A stretch of 64,000 bases of DNA from Paenibacillus sp. TCA20 (GCF_000732325.1 NZ_BBIW01000005.1:310001-374000), one strand, 5' to 3'. Shown: positions 26,074 through 37,891, counted from the first letter of the stretch. Made by a program: numbers and translations. Notes: a model not told the origin generated them from the sequence alone.

Positions 26074-26151
26074 CTAATTCCCTCCATTTAACTCATGTAT
26101 CTAATTTACCACATCTATCACTCAGTTATATATTAAAGAATGATCGACCAA

Positions 26152-27042
26152 TCAATCATTGAATATTTTTTGCTTTTTATAGGCCAATGGAGTCATGTTC
26201 ATTGATTTCTTGAATTGACTTATAAAATAGCTAGTGCTGTTAAAACCAACCTGATAAGCCACATCTGTAACATTATATTCAGGCGCTTGCAGCAGGAGCA
26301 AGCTTTTTTGAATTCGGTATTCCATCACATAACTCAGCGGTGTATCCTTTATAAATCTTTGAAAATAGCGGCAGCACTCAGATCTGCTTAGCTGCCCTGC
26401 TCTTGCGATATCTTCTAGAACGATCTTCTCAGGATAATGTAAATGTATCCAGTTCAACATCTTCTTCATCTTCTCGTTCTTTAACATCTCCCCTTCTATG
26501 TATTCTAATTGAAAATGATTCAAAATCAGGTTTCTCCATATCTGTGCAAGCTCTATAGAAATATCGATTTCATATGCAGGTGGACGCTCCTGGATCAAAC
26601 GGTCAATCTCAACGATGCTGTTTATAATGTTAGTCACCCACTGCTCTGATGTGTTCAGTAGGATGTATGGTAAGTTTGTTGCTTTTATATAAGGATACAC
26701 ATAAGTTCCGTATAACTCTTGGGACAGCATAAATCTCGGAGAAATGTTCAAACAAATGTAGACACAACCCGAATGATTGTCATCTTTGGCAAGGTGCAGA
26801 CAGCCACTATTAATAAATAAAGCTTCCCCCTTCGCCAATCTCACTCTTTCTTCCTGGATCTGAAAAACAACTTGCCCTTTGACAACAAGTACAAATTGAA
26901 GTTCTTCATGCCAGTGCATTGGGATATATCCGTTAATATTACAAATGATCGTCGTGTGATAGCATGCGAGTGGCAATATGGTGGTTCGGTGCTGCGTAAG
27001 CTCTTTAAAATCCGGGTCAATTGTAAATTCTTTAAATTGCAT
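26152..27042 (-). CDS. AraC-family regulator with cupin sensor
   Basis: 296 residues. N-terminal cupin (IPMHWHEELQFVLVVKGQVVFQIQEERVRLAKGEALFINSGCLH) for ligand binding and two C-terminal AraC HTH motifs (IVLEDIARAGQLSRSECCRYFQRFI, NVTDVAYQVGFNSTSYFISQFKK, MTPLAYKK). Divergent from an EamA exporter gene, 123 bases apart, with paired direct repeats between them; it most likely activates that gene. AGGTG lies 9 bases before the ATG. Confidence 0.9.
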   Translation of the reverse strand: MQFKEFTIDPDFKELTQHRTTILPLACYHTTIICNINGYIPMHWHEELQFVLVVKGQVVFQIQEERVRLAKGEALFINSGCLHLAKDDNHSGCVYICLNISPRFMLSQELYGTYVYPYIKATNLPYILLNTSEQWVTNIINSIVEIDRLIQERPPAYEIDISIELAQIWRNLILNHFQLEYIEGEMLKNEKMKKMLNWIHLHYPEKIVLEDIARAGQLSRSECCRYFQRFIKDTPLSYVMEYRIQKSLLLLQAPEYNVTDVAYQVGFNSTSYFISQFKKSMNMTPLAYKKQKIFND

Positions 27043-27062
27043 TCATGAACACCTAACCTCAA

Positions 27063-27103
27063 TATATTTATATTTTTATATCTGATTTTTGTATATATTT
27101 ATA
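27063..27103. promoter_or_regulatory. Paired direct repeats, candidate AraC binding sites
   Basis: TATATTTATA occurs at 27063-27072 and again at 27094-27103, start-to-start 31 bases, about three helical turns, between the divergent AraC and EamA genes. AraC proteins often bind phased direct repeats. The region is very AT-rich, so chance is possible. Confidence 0.33.
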
Positions 27104-27165
27104 CATTTTCTATTTATTATAGTCAAAGCAGGATACGATTTTAATACTTTACTGGAGTGTTGGCT

Positions 27166-28083
27166 ATGAATAGAAAAAGAGGTTTAATTCTGATTATTCT
27201 GGGTGCTATATTCTGGGGAATTGGCGGAACGGTAGCGAAGAAGCTCTTTCAATACGGTATAGATATGGGTTCGCTCGTAACCGTTCGCTTGCTGATTGCG
27301 GGGATACTTCTTCTTACCATCCATTGTTGTAAAAAGGGCAGCCGAAATATATTTGAGATCTGGACAGATAAAAAGCGATCGATCCAGCTCATCATATTTG
27401 GACTCGTTGGTATGCTCGGCGTTCAGTATACGTATATGGCTTCGATCGAACGGGGGAACGCTGCTGTAGCCACATTGCTGCAGTATCTGGCACCTGTCAT
27501 GATTATGATGTACTTGCTAATCCGGGGAAGATCTGCACCTACCAAGAAAGATATGTTGACTGCAGCGCTGTCTTTAATTGGATGTTTTTTCTTGCTGACA
27601 AATGGTTCATTAATCCAGTTATCCGTACCGCATGATGCGGTTGTATGGGGAGTGTTATCCGGAGCTGCGCTTGCCTTCTATACCCTTTATGCTGTCCAAT
27701 TACTCAAGAATTACGATTCGTTAGTTATCGTCGGCTGGGCAATGTTAATCGGTGGAGCCGCAATCAGCTTGATTCATCCGCCTTGGCATTTAATGTTCAC
27801 AAGCTTGCCGATTGAAGCCTATTTATATTTATGTTTCGTTATCATATTTGGAACTATGCTGGCCTTCTGGTTCTATATTGAGAGCTTAAACAGCTTGTCT
27901 CCAAAGGAGTCCAGTCTTATGGGCAGCCTTGAGCCAGTCGCGGCCGTGCTGACGACCGTATTCTGGTTAAAGGATTCCTTCGGAGGGTTTCAATGGATGG
28001 GAACGCTCTGCATCATGATCATGGTGATCTACCTAACACTTAATAAAGACGCTGCTTCAAATCACGCGAACTCACAGAACTAA
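27166..28083 (+). CDS. EamA/DMT-family transporter
   Basis: 305 residues, about ten membrane helices in two EamA repeats ([55 protein letters not shown], second repeat [18 protein letters not shown] and [19 protein letters not shown]). This is the amino acid/amine or carboxylate exporter branch. GGAG is 8 bases before the ATG at 27166; an in-frame GTG at 27157 lies too close to it. Likely regulated by the divergent AraC protein. Confidence 0.9.
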   Translation: MNRKRGLILIILGAIFWGIGGTVAKKLFQYGIDMGSLVTVRLLIAGILLLTIHCCKKGSRNIFEIWTDKKRSIQLIIFGLVGMLGVQYTYMASIERGNAAVATLLQYLAPVMIMMYLLIRGRSAPTKKDMLTAALSLIGCFFLLTNGSLIQLSVPHDAVVWGVLSGAALAFYTLYAVQLLKNYDSLVIVGWAMLIGGAAISLIHPPWHLMFTSLPIEAYLYLCFVIIFGTMLAFWFYIESLNSLSPKESSLMGSLEPVAAVLTTVFWLKDSFGGFQWMGTLCIMIMVIYLTLNKDAASNHANSQN

Positions 28084-28097
28084 TCGAATTAATACCG

Positions 28098-29027
28098 CTA
28101 TTCACCGTTTACGGATGTCTCCCGTCGGTCGATGATCTCTTCAGGCAGCTGCTTGGACATACCGGGTACGTGGCGTGGCTGATACTCGATGAATTCCGAT
28201 GAATACACAGCCACTGCAATTTGTCCTCCGTTGCTGTAAGCCCGAATAAGGATTGGCTCATTATAGGCGTTCTGAAACGCGAAATCCGGCCCTCCCCAAC
28301 TGACGGTTGCATCCCTTCCAGCCAGAACATAAGGTACGTTCCGGCTATGGGAGTACCGCTTCACGATTTGCAGCCCCGCTCTGTCAATGGCATTGAACAA
28401 CGTGGAGGATACTTGACATATCCCTCCTCCCACACCTTCCGACAGTTCCCCCCGGACAATGACGCCCGCTTTTTTGTACCCCTTATCTATAGTTCTCATG
28501 CCCACAACCTCGTTAAAAGAGAACATCTCTCCAGGAAACACAACAGCACTGTCAATTGCCTTGGCTGCCAATGCGATGTTATGCGAGCGATTTTTATTAT
28601 TGGAATTAAAATAAGTGACATAATACCCGATTGGCTTCGTTCGAATGGATGTGAGTATCTCGGCATCTACTTTGGGATGTAAAGTATAGGTTGGAAGCTC
28701 AACCGTTGCCGGTCCCTTTCCATAGTAATAGTTGTAGAAGAGAGCCAGCATTTTACGTCGATCCAAGCGATATCCGTTGTGACCCTCTTCAATATGACCA
28801 TCCATCGCAATTCGTGCGTTTTCAGGCTTCTTTATTGTCTTTCGATCCAATTGATCCACCCACTGTTCATAGGTATCCGTGTTAATGAGCGGAAACACGC
28901 CAAGATTATACTCGGTCCGATCCAGTGTACTCAGTGAATTACCATCTTGGGTTACAGTCAATAGATCCCCTGGATTCGCTTGCATCGTGAGCAGTCCAAA
29001 CAGGACCATGGCGGATAACCATTTCAA
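28098..29027 (-). CDS. VanW-like exported protein
   Basis: 309 residues. N-terminal signal peptide (KWLSAMVLFGLLTMQA). A VanW domain spans about 125-270: FNSNNKNRSHNIALAAKAIDSAVVFPGEMFSFNEVVG, then GGGICQVSSTLFNAIDRAGLQIVKRYSHSRNVPYV and WGGPDFAFQN. VanW accompanies B-type vancomycin clusters but its role is unknown, and chromosomal homologues are common in spore formers, so resistance should not be assumed. The start is TTG 29027 with AGGAGG 9 bases upstream. It converges with the EamA gene; stops are only 14 bases apart. Confidence 0.88.
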   Translation of the reverse strand: MKWLSAMVLFGLLTMQANPGDLLTVTQDGNSLSTLDRTEYNLGVFPLINTDTYEQWVDQLDRKTIKKPENARIAMDGHIEEGHNGYRLDRRKMLALFYNYYYGKGPATVELPTYTLHPKVDAEILTSIRTKPIGYYVTYFNSNNKNRSHNIALAAKAIDSAVVFPGEMFSFNEVVGMRTIDKGYKKAGVIVRGELSEGVGGGICQVSSTLFNAIDRAGLQIVKRYSHSRNVPYVLAGRDATVSWGGPDFAFQNAYNEPILIRAYSNGGQIAVAVYSSEFIEYQPRHVPGMSKQLPEEIIDRRETSVNGE

Positions 29028-29221
29028 ATGCGTTTGCCTCCTTTCCGATCGATTCCATAACAGTCCTTCTGGTATTATGATAAGCTTTTGAAAAATTCAT
29101 GCATTACAGCTGAAATCGATGTTCTATCCTTAATCATTTTTATTCATTAGTGTGGAAGTTTTCTGGTATGATTGAACCTGGAATTGGTACTGAATTTTAA
29201 GATGGTCAAGGAGGGTCTTGC

Positions 29222-29959
29222 ATGAATGCTTCGATACATAAAACAAACAGCTACTATTGGAATACTATAGGAAATGACTTCTTAAGAGCCATCGTGCTTC
29301 CTTACTATGGAGCATTTATTTCAGAAGAAAAACATCAGCTCTTTGGCGATGTAACTGAAAAAAAGCTGCTGGAGATCGGCTGTGGAAACGGTCAATCCCT
29401 ACAGTATCACGGAGAGCACAACGCATCTGAGCTATGGGGCATTGATCTATCTGAGAAGCAAATTGAGAAGGCAGCGCAGCACCTGAAGTCATGCGGCGTG
29501 TCTGCCAAATTGATCTGTTCACCCATGGAAGAGGAATGCGGCATACCAGCGGATTATTTTGACTTTGTCTATTCGATCTATGCTATAGGCTGGACCACGG
29601 ACCTCGAGGGAACTTTTAAACGAATCGCCTCTTATGTCAAAAAGGATGGCGCTTTTATTTTCAGCTGGTCCCATCCTATACACAAATGTGTAACTGCTGA
29701 AAATAACATGTTTGTATTTAATAAGAGCTATTTTGATGAAGCTTGGTATCCAGTTCCTCTAAATGAAGGCGCACTAACCTTAGCGGATCGCAAATTATCA
29801 ACCTATGTGAATGCGCTATCCAATGCGGGCTTTGTTATTGAACAAATGATTGAGGAAACGGATGAGGAGCTGATGTATTCGCGGGAAGATAACAGTGAGC
29901 TTGCGGACAGAGCAAAGATGTTTCCAATAACGTTTGTGATCAAAGCAAGAAAGCTATAG
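29222..29959 (+). CDS. Class I SAM-dependent methyltransferase
   Basis: 245 residues. Motif I is KLLEIGCGNGQSLQ, motif II ELWGIDLSEKQIEKA, and FDFVYSIYAIGWTTDLEGTFKRIASYVKKDGAFIFSWSHP marks the post-I and motif IV-V region of the Methyltransf_11/25 group. The substrate is unknown. GGAGGG lies 8 bases before the ATG. Single gene with its own terminator. Confidence 0.88.
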   Translation: MNASIHKTNSYYWNTIGNDFLRAIVLPYYGAFISEEKHQLFGDVTEKKLLEIGCGNGQSLQYHGEHNASELWGIDLSEKQIEKAAQHLKSCGVSAKLICSPMEEECGIPADYFDFVYSIYAIGWTTDLEGTFKRIASYVKKDGAFIFSWSHPIHKCVTAENNMFVFNKSYFDEAWYPVPLNEGALTLADRKLSTYVNALSNAGFVIEQMIEETDEELMYSREDNSELADRAKMFPITFVIKARKL

Positions 29960-29964
29960 TATCC

Positions 29965-29987
29965 AAGCAGGGGATTATCTCCTGCTT
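29965..29987 (+). terminator. Terminator of the methyltransferase gene
   Basis: AAGCAGG (29965-29971) pairs with CCTGCTT (29981-29987), followed by TCTTTT. Confidence 0.75.
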
Positions 29988-30003
29988 TCTTTTATAACAT
30001 TAG

Positions 30004-30117
30004 TTAGAAATACTTAGAACATAAATCGGCTGTAAACAAGTCTAAATTGGAGTTGCCTGATACTTTAGTAATTTCATTGAATGCTGCTTGTGTCTTCTCA
30101 ACATTTCTGCTGAGCGG
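30004..30117 (-). pseudogene. Remnant of a short-chain dehydrogenase gene
   Basis: A 38-codon minus-strand frame ending at TAA 30004-30006 reads PLSRNVEKTQAAFNEI then TKVSGNSNLDLFTADLCS. It resembles the stretch after the first beta-strand of retinol-dehydrogenase-like SDRs (pattern CRNxEKxxxAxxEI...VxLxxADLSS). The Rossmann glycine motif upstream and the catalytic domain downstream are absent, so only a fragment survives. Short length leaves real doubt. Confidence 0.4.
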
Positions 30118-30335
30118 AACTCAATGTGATTTTAAATACGGCAGACAGTACTGTGATTTTCGTGAGGGTAGTCTTGTGTTACAGCTCTCGCTCAAATCAT
30201 GACAAGTGAACGCAGCCTTCCAGCTTCAATTTATTAAGACACAGTTAGGTGTAAAGCCCCATGGATTTTAGAAAACAACATTTGGTAGTACAAATCGTAC
30301 AGTAGTGAGCGATGACGATGGTTTGTCCAAAAGAC

Positions 30336-30370
30336 AAAGGGCTTATCTCATAATGAGATAAGCCCTTTGC
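30336..30370. terminator. Perfect 17-bp palindromic hairpin
   Basis: 30336-30352 and 30354-30370 are exact reverse complements. The minus strand continues TCTTTTGG and the plus strand CTATATG, so it would terminate minus-strand transcription best, yet no gene lies directly upstream on that strand except the SDR remnant region downstream. It may be the surviving terminator of a lost gene. Confidence 0.5.
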
Positions 30371-30494
30371 TATATGTGAAGCTTCAAGTCATAATAAATT
30401 TACAAATGTACTGCATATAATTCACATACGTTTTACACTCATCTTGTATCCTACTTGTATTCAACAAACGAATGCTATTAATAGGAGGACTATC

Positions 30495-31490
30495 ATGCTA
30501 ACACCTAGGCCACTTGTCAAACGAGGACCACTTATGAAGACGAGGTATAGTGATAAGAACAAGATAACCCTTACATGGAGTAAGGATGAACAATTTGGCG
30601 TGGATGCGATCTATCATTCTTCGAAGCCAGAATTTGAAGAGAGCGGTAGTACGCTAATTAAAGAAGCACAAGTCGAGGTTACTGAGGCCACTTTTTCAAG
30701 GAATCACTTTCCATTGAGATGCTATTATCATGTAAAATTTAATGACGGTTCCGTATCTTCAGCCTTTGATCGTATGATTTATACAGATGGAGTGCTCAAT
30801 TTTCGAGATATGGGTGGATACGAAACTGTGGATGGCCGCACTACACGCTGGGGTATGTTACTACGATCCGCAGATTTGACGGAATTAAGCGAAGCGGATA
30901 TGCAGATCGTGGATGAACTGGACATCAGCTGGATTTGTGATCTGCGCAGTGACTTTGAAGTGTTGAAACGTCCAAGTCCTATAATTGGTAAAGCAATCAA
31001 CACGAATATACCATTTATGTCACACGCTAACCCGGAGGAAATGCTCAAGGTCAGTCATGATATGAAGGCGGTTTATAAAGCAATGATATTAAATACGGAT
31101 AAGTGTTCCCTCATACTAAAGGAGCTGTTAAGAGAAGACAGGAATACATCCTTGTTACACTGTGCTGCCGGTAGAGATCGGACTGGGGTTGTATGTGGTC
31201 TTATTCTCCTCACCTTAGGCGTACCTCGAGATGTAGTCATCCAAGATTATAACCTTACGGATTTGGCGTTAGAGGATATCATGCAGCGTGTCATCGCAAA
31301 CTTTGAAGATTCTGAACAGATAGAACAACTTCAAAAAATCTCAAAGACAGATCTTATAAAGACTAACCTATTGCAAGCTGCGTTTGAAGCCGTTGATCAA
31401 AATTATGGAACATTCGAGAATTATCTTTCTGAGGGACTTGGAATTAGTGAGGAAGATAGACTCCTATTGAAAAACAAATATTTGGTCTAA
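30495..31490 (+). CDS. Tyrosine/serine protein phosphatase (Y_phosphatase3)
   Basis: 331 residues. An N-terminal beta-rich region (about 1-95) is followed by the phosphatase domain: NFRDMGGYETVDGRTTRWGMLLRSADL, then the P-loop HCAAGRDRTG with Cys nucleophile and Arg, and the general acid likely in ICDLRSDFE. The motif order is that of PF13350 enzymes such as mycobacterial PtpB-like and fungal Siw-type phosphatases. Start at 30495 follows AGGAGG by 6 bases. No kinase partner is seen nearby. Confidence 0.88.
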   Translation: MLTPRPLVKRGPLMKTRYSDKNKITLTWSKDEQFGVDAIYHSSKPEFEESGSTLIKEAQVEVTEATFSRNHFPLRCYYHVKFNDGSVSSAFDRMIYTDGVLNFRDMGGYETVDGRTTRWGMLLRSADLTELSEADMQIVDELDISWICDLRSDFEVLKRPSPIIGKAINTNIPFMSHANPEEMLKVSHDMKAVYKAMILNTDKCSLILKELLREDRNTSLLHCAAGRDRTGVVCGLILLTLGVPRDVVIQDYNLTDLALEDIMQRVIANFEDSEQIEQLQKISKTDLIKTNLLQAAFEAVDQNYGTFENYLSEGLGISEEDRLLLKNKYLV

Positions 31491-31534
31491 AAAAAAGATT
31501 CCGACGGATAGATCTAATTGTCGGAATCTTTTTT
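31491..31534. terminator. Bidirectional terminator
   Basis: A15-like arm AAAAAAGATTCCGAC (31491-31505) pairs exactly with GTCGGAATCTTTTTT (31520-31534). It separates the phosphatase from the convergent rph gene. Confidence 0.9.
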
Positions 31535-31574
31535 ACTATCACGCTTTTCCTAACAATCATTCACAGGAATCCTA

Positions 31575-34205
<2,631 letters not shown>

Positions 34206-34243
34206 TTACTACTAGATTGAGAAAAAAACATTTGACACACCAT

Positions 34244-34307
34244 ATGCCGGCATGATATTCTTATTATATAAGATGAGTTAATTATGCCTACATATTACAA
34301 CTGACAA
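34244..34307 (-). promoter_or_regulatory. rph promoter and adjacent palindrome
   Basis: TTGTCA (34302-34307), 17-base spacer, TAATTA (34279-34284) on the minus strand. Downstream, in the 5' untranslated region, is the palindrome ATGCCGGCAT (34244-34253), a GC-rich island in AT-rich DNA that may bind a regulator. It is not the 19-bp actinomycete rifamycin-associated element. Confidence 0.45.
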
Positions 34308-34352
34308 GAAATCTGTTTTATTATATCAGCGTTTTTGTTCATATACAAGACA

Positions 34353-34383
34353 AAAGAACCCGGTATTGGCTACCGAGGTTCTT
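34353..34383 (-). terminator. Terminator behind the first SDR gene
   Basis: AAAGAACC and GGTTCTTT arms with inner GGTA/TACC pairing; the minus strand continues TTTTGTCTTG. It is about 115 bases past the SDR stop. Confidence 0.7.
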
Positions 34384-34497
34384 TATTTGTTTATTCAGCT
34401 GTCACATAAGTGCTCTTGCCAAAAAGTTCATTTGAAATAATGTCTGAGTTTCGACTGTCATTATATATCACATAATATCCATCAATAGACTTATATA

Positions 34498-35238
34498 TTA
34501 TGATGCAGTAGTTCCCCCATCAATGACCAGCTCCGCCCCTGTTACAAAAGCAGCTTCATCGGATGCTAGGTATAGTACACCGTTCGCGATATCTTGCGGT
34601 GCTCCGAAGCGAGGCAGAGGAATGCTTTCCTCGAATTTACGCTTCAGCTCTTCAACATAAAGTATCCCATCAGTCATAGGAGTAATAATAATGCCAGGAT
34701 ATATAGAATTCACTCGAATGTTATCCTTGGCAAAATCTACAGCTGCCGCTCTGGATATGGCACGAATGCCTCCTTTAGAAGCGGCATAACCATTAAATCC
34801 ACCTCCGACAAGTCCGGCAAGAGAAGCGATATTCACAATAGCCCCTCCTTTTCCCTTTCTCATCAAATCAATGACATGCTTCATGCCAAGATAGCTTCCA
34901 GTTAAATTAATATCCAGTAATCGGTTCCAGTCTTCCAAAGTATCTGTAAATTTGCTACTAATGCCAGCAGAGTTAACAAGCACATCAATGGTTCCGTAAG
35001 TGTCGACTGATTTCTGTATAACGGTATGCCATTCTGCTTCTTCGGAGACATTATGTTCTATAGCAACAGCTTCACCTTGAAATGCTTCGATTTCTGTCAC
35101 TGCATTCTTTAAATGATCCGTTCGAATATCAGTTAGAATAACATTGGCTCCCTCTTTCGCCAGAAGGATTGCCGTTGCTTTTCCAATCCCGCTCCCAGCT
35201 CCGGTAATTAGAGCCACCTTTCCTTTCATACGATCCAT
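34498..35238 (-). CDS. Short-chain dehydrogenase/reductase (PucR-linked, 1)
   Basis: 246 residues, classical SDR. Cofactor motif VALITGAGSGIGKATA with D in LTDIRTD suggesting NAD preference; NSAG; catalytic Ser in VNIASLAGLVGGG and YxxxK in GYAASKGG; PGIIITPM; and terminal GAELVIDGG. Start at 35238 follows AAGGG by 9 bases. Divergent from the PucR-type regulator; a perfect inverted repeat lies about 105 bases upstream and recurs at a similar distance from the second SDR gene. Confidence 0.9.
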   Translation of the reverse strand: MDRMKGKVALITGAGSGIGKATAILLAKEGANVILTDIRTDHLKNAVTEIEAFQGEAVAIEHNVSEEAEWHTVIQKSVDTYGTIDVLVNSAGISSKFTDTLEDWNRLLDINLTGSYLGMKHVIDLMRKGKGGAIVNIASLAGLVGGGFNGYAASKGGIRAISRAAAVDFAKDNIRVNSIYPGIIITPMTDGILYVEELKRKFEESIPLPRFGAPQDIANGVLYLASDEAAFVTGAELVIDGGTTAS

Positions 35239-35342
35239 CGCTTGATTCCCTTCTCTCATTTACTGGAATTTATCACTTTAGATTATATCGATGATTGATT
35301 TTATAAATAACCTCCAAAAGTATAGTAAATAATAGTTACAAC

Positions 35343-35358
35343 CCTACAAAATTGTAGG
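35343..35358. promoter_or_regulatory. Inverted repeat, candidate PucR-type operator 1
   Basis: CCTACAAAATTGTAGG: perfect 7-bp arms around AA, in the divergent region between the first SDR gene and the PucR-type gene. A near copy (13 of 16 identical) occurs at 36923-36938 before the second SDR gene. Confidence 0.5.
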
Positions 35359-35404
35359 TAATCATGTTAAATTATATTTAAACAAATTCAGAAAAGAGCT
35401 TATT

Positions 35405-36922
35405 ATGCGAATCACATTTGAAATGCTAGTTTATCAGTTGTCCAAAAAGTGGAACATCCATTATGAGGCTGCCGAACATAGCCTGGAAGGACTTCATCCA
35501 CCGCTTTTGTACGAATCATCGTTAGCTGTTCAAAAAAATCATATTTATGTTATGTCAGATAATAGGAATTCCTCGTATGCAGGGTGCTGCCTTGTTTATT
35601 GCGGAATTCCCATTGCGGATCTTGATTTGAATAAAGACAGCGGAATAATCGTTGTAGATCCCGAGGTTCCTGTGGCTGCAGTACTTAATCAAATTCAGTC
35701 GATTTTTGCCCTTTATCAGGATTGGGAGAATCGTATGCAGCAGGTTGTATATCATCACCAAACACTACAAGAGCTGCTGGATATAAGCTCTGTAGTGCTG
35801 GATAATTTGTTGTGTGTCACGGATGAGAATAATCACGAATTGGCTGCTTCATATCAAGGACAGCGCGTTGAGAGCAGCAGTCTCGGCACCTACAGCAAAG
35901 AGACAAATTTTCATACACTCATGCATGCGGTTGAAACAGTGGACAATAATCATTACAAGCTGGATCTCAAAAAAATACAAGAAACAAAGGAATCCTTCCA
36001 GGTTTATTTCAGCTACATCAATGATGGTCCTATTAATCTAGGAACATTGAGCGTGCATCCTTATGAGCATATCATTCTGATACATGATTTGCAGCTACTG
36101 GATATCTTATCTTTCTACGTGAAGGCATTATTGCTTCGTCCTTCGCAAGTAAGCGGAAGTTTTTTTACAAATCTGCTCGAGGCCTTAATCACGGGTGTGA
36201 CTGTCTCAGAAGCTGATCTGTTCAAGCTAAAGAACGCACTACATTTCAGAGCTAATGATCAGTTCAAGTGTATTGTCATACAGTTCACGGAAGATGTCAC
36301 AACCAAATACGGACACTACCTTAAGCATCGATTCCAGGTGGAAAACCCCTCATCCATAGCTCAACTGTATGATGATCATTTGGTTGGATTAATCAATGAA
36401 ACCAGAATGGGCTGGGATAACCACAAGTTTCACCAATCCATCTCTGCCTGGCTGGGAAAAATTGAATTTGTCGCAGGCGCAAGTGATAGCTTTACCGACT
36501 TGTCACAGCTAAATATATACTACCAGGAAGCCTTATCGATTCTAGAATATGCGGATGTAAAGGATTCTGAAGTGAGAGTCTTCTCTGACTGCTGGAATCG
36601 TTATGTGCTAAGCAAATGCACAGGAAGGCTGCCTGCGAGCAAACTATTCCCTGCCGGCTTCGTAAAGGTAATCCAATATAACGAAACTTCAGCTGTAGAT
36701 TATTTAGAAACACTGCGCATATGGCTTGAAGAAGGCAGGAACGATTCACGTACAGCAGCCAGGCTGTACATCTCACGGAATACGTTTCTTAGCCGAAGGG
36801 ATAAATTGATATCCTTGCTGGAAAGTGATCTGACCTCACCAGACGAGCGGTTCCAGCTAGAGTTATGTATTCGTTTATATGATATGAATCAACATGATAC
36901 GATCAATCCAAGTATTCGTTAA
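35405..36922 (+). CDS. PucR/CdaR-type transcriptional regulator
   Basis: 505 residues. The last ~60 residues hold a PucR-type HTH (HTH_30): YLETLRIWLEEGRNDSRTAARLYISRNTFLSRRDKLISLL, preceded by a GGDEF-like/GAF-linked region (about 250-400, with YYQEALSILEYADV). The N-terminal 200 residues are likely a ligand-sensing domain but are not recognised. The ribosome site is weak (AGAG). It lies between two SDR genes, each with the same type of inverted repeat upstream, so it most likely controls both and itself. PucR-type proteins usually activate catabolic genes in response to a small metabolite. Confidence 0.82.
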   Translation: MRITFEMLVYQLSKKWNIHYEAAEHSLEGLHPPLLYESSLAVQKNHIYVMSDNRNSSYAGCCLVYCGIPIADLDLNKDSGIIVVDPEVPVAAVLNQIQSIFALYQDWENRMQQVVYHHQTLQELLDISSVVLDNLLCVTDENNHELAASYQGQRVESSSLGTYSKETNFHTLMHAVETVDNNHYKLDLKKIQETKESFQVYFSYINDGPINLGTLSVHPYEHIILIHDLQLLDILSFYVKALLLRPSQVSGSFFTNLLEALITGVTVSEADLFKLKNALHFRANDQFKCIVIQFTEDVTTKYGHYLKHRFQVENPSSIAQLYDDHLVGLINETRMGWDNHKFHQSISAWLGKIEFVAGASDSFTDLSQLNIYYQEALSILEYADVKDSEVRVFSDCWNRYVLSKCTGRLPASKLFPAGFVKVIQYNETSAVDYLETLRIWLEEGRNDSRTAARLYISRNTFLSRRDKLISLLESDLTSPDERFQLELCIRLYDMNQHDTINPSIR

Positions 36923-36938
36923 CCTATAAAAATATAGG
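36923..36938. promoter_or_regulatory. Inverted repeat, candidate PucR-type operator 2
   Basis: CCTATAAAAATATAGG: 6-bp arms around AAAA, starting right after the regulator's stop codon and about 100 bases before the second SDR gene. It differs from operator 1 at three positions. As a hairpin without a U tract it is a poor terminator, which favours a DNA-binding role. Confidence 0.45.
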
Positions 36939-37038
36939 GCTGTTAATACAAATAACTACGCTTTCAGAGATTATAGAATATGGCCAAGCTCTGTACAATT
37001 AAAGTTGTATTCTTAATCTTAGAAAGGTGGACTGCCAC

Positions 37039-37800
37039 ATGGGTATGCTTAAAGGTAGAACAGCAATTGTTGTCGGAGCGAGCTCCGGCGTGGGTTACGG
37101 CTGTGCCTTGCGTTATGCAGAAGAGGGAGCAAATGTACTGGCTTGCTCTAATGAAGAAGAAGGATTGCTCCAGCTTGCCGAAGAAGCAGCAGGCTTGGAA
37201 GGCAAAATAGTAACACTGGTTGCTGATGTATCCAAGGAAGAAGATCTGAATAATATTGTAGAAAAAACCATTTCCGAATTTGGAAGGATTGAAATTCTAG
37301 CTTGTATTGCACAGGGCGGGCTCAGCCATCCGACCGATTTGATACATGCAACTTCAGAATATGCCCTGGAGAGCTACACCACAGGTCCTCTATATACCAT
37401 GCTTCTGATGCAGAAATGCTTCCCATATATGAAAGAACAGCAATATGGACGAATCATTACCACATCATCAGGTGGAGCCGTATCTGGCACTCCAGGATTC
37501 GCAAGTTACGCAATGGCGAAGGGAGCGATCATGTCTTTAACCCGAGTGGCAGCTAAAGAGTGGGCACAATACGGAATTACGACCAACTGCTTCTTCCCTG
37601 TTATCAAAGCACGCGGCTTTGATATGACTCCACAAGGAAAAGCTGCGATGGAAGAACTTACTAGAATTATACCTGTACGTTATGTTGGTGAAGCCTACAG
37701 AGATTGCAGTCCTATTCTTGCATTTATGGCAAGTGAACAAGCTCATTATATGAACGGCCAGATGATAGGTATTGACGGTGGACTTACTCTGCTGGCATAA
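37039..37800 (+). CDS. Short-chain dehydrogenase/reductase (PucR-linked, 2)
   Basis: 253 residues. Cofactor motif TAIVVGASSGVGYGCALRYAEEGANV; the usual NAG is replaced by CIAQGG; catalytic Ser in ITTSSGGAVSG and YxxxK in YAMAKGA; terminal NGQMIGIDGG. It belongs to the 3-oxoacyl-ACP-reductase-like SDRs, but the substrate is unknown. Start at 37039 lies about 9 bases after AAAGGTG. Downstream of the PucR-type regulator and separated from it by a candidate operator. Confidence 0.88.
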   Translation: MGMLKGRTAIVVGASSGVGYGCALRYAEEGANVLACSNEEEGLLQLAEEAAGLEGKIVTLVADVSKEEDLNNIVEKTISEFGRIEILACIAQGGLSHPTDLIHATSEYALESYTTGPLYTMLLMQKCFPYMKEQQYGRIITTSSGGAVSGTPGFASYAMAKGAIMSLTRVAAKEWAQYGITTNCFFPVIKARGFDMTPQGKAAMEELTRIIPVRYVGEAYRDCSPILAFMASEQAHYMNGQMIGIDGGLTLLA

Positions 37801-37823
37801 GTGTCATGTAATATTAGAAATTG

Positions 37824-37861
37824 GCGGAGCAGTATTTGACATATAAGCTGCTCCGCTATTT
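37824..37861 (+). terminator. Terminator of the second SDR gene
   Basis: GCGGAGCAG (37824-37832) pairs with CTGCTCCGC (37848-37856), followed by TATTTTTATT. Confidence 0.88.
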
Positions 37862-37891
37862 TTATTATTCATTCATCCATAAAAAGTTACC

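Noticed and set aside
28098..29027. Vancomycin resistance determinant
   Set aside because: Only a VanW-like domain is present; no vanA/B, vanH, vanX or vanRS genes are nearby, and such proteins are common in susceptible spore formers.
36923..36938. Rho-independent terminator of the PucR-type gene
   Set aside because: The 6-bp A/T-rich stem has no U tract after it, while it matches an inverted repeat in the upstream promoter region; an operator is more likely.
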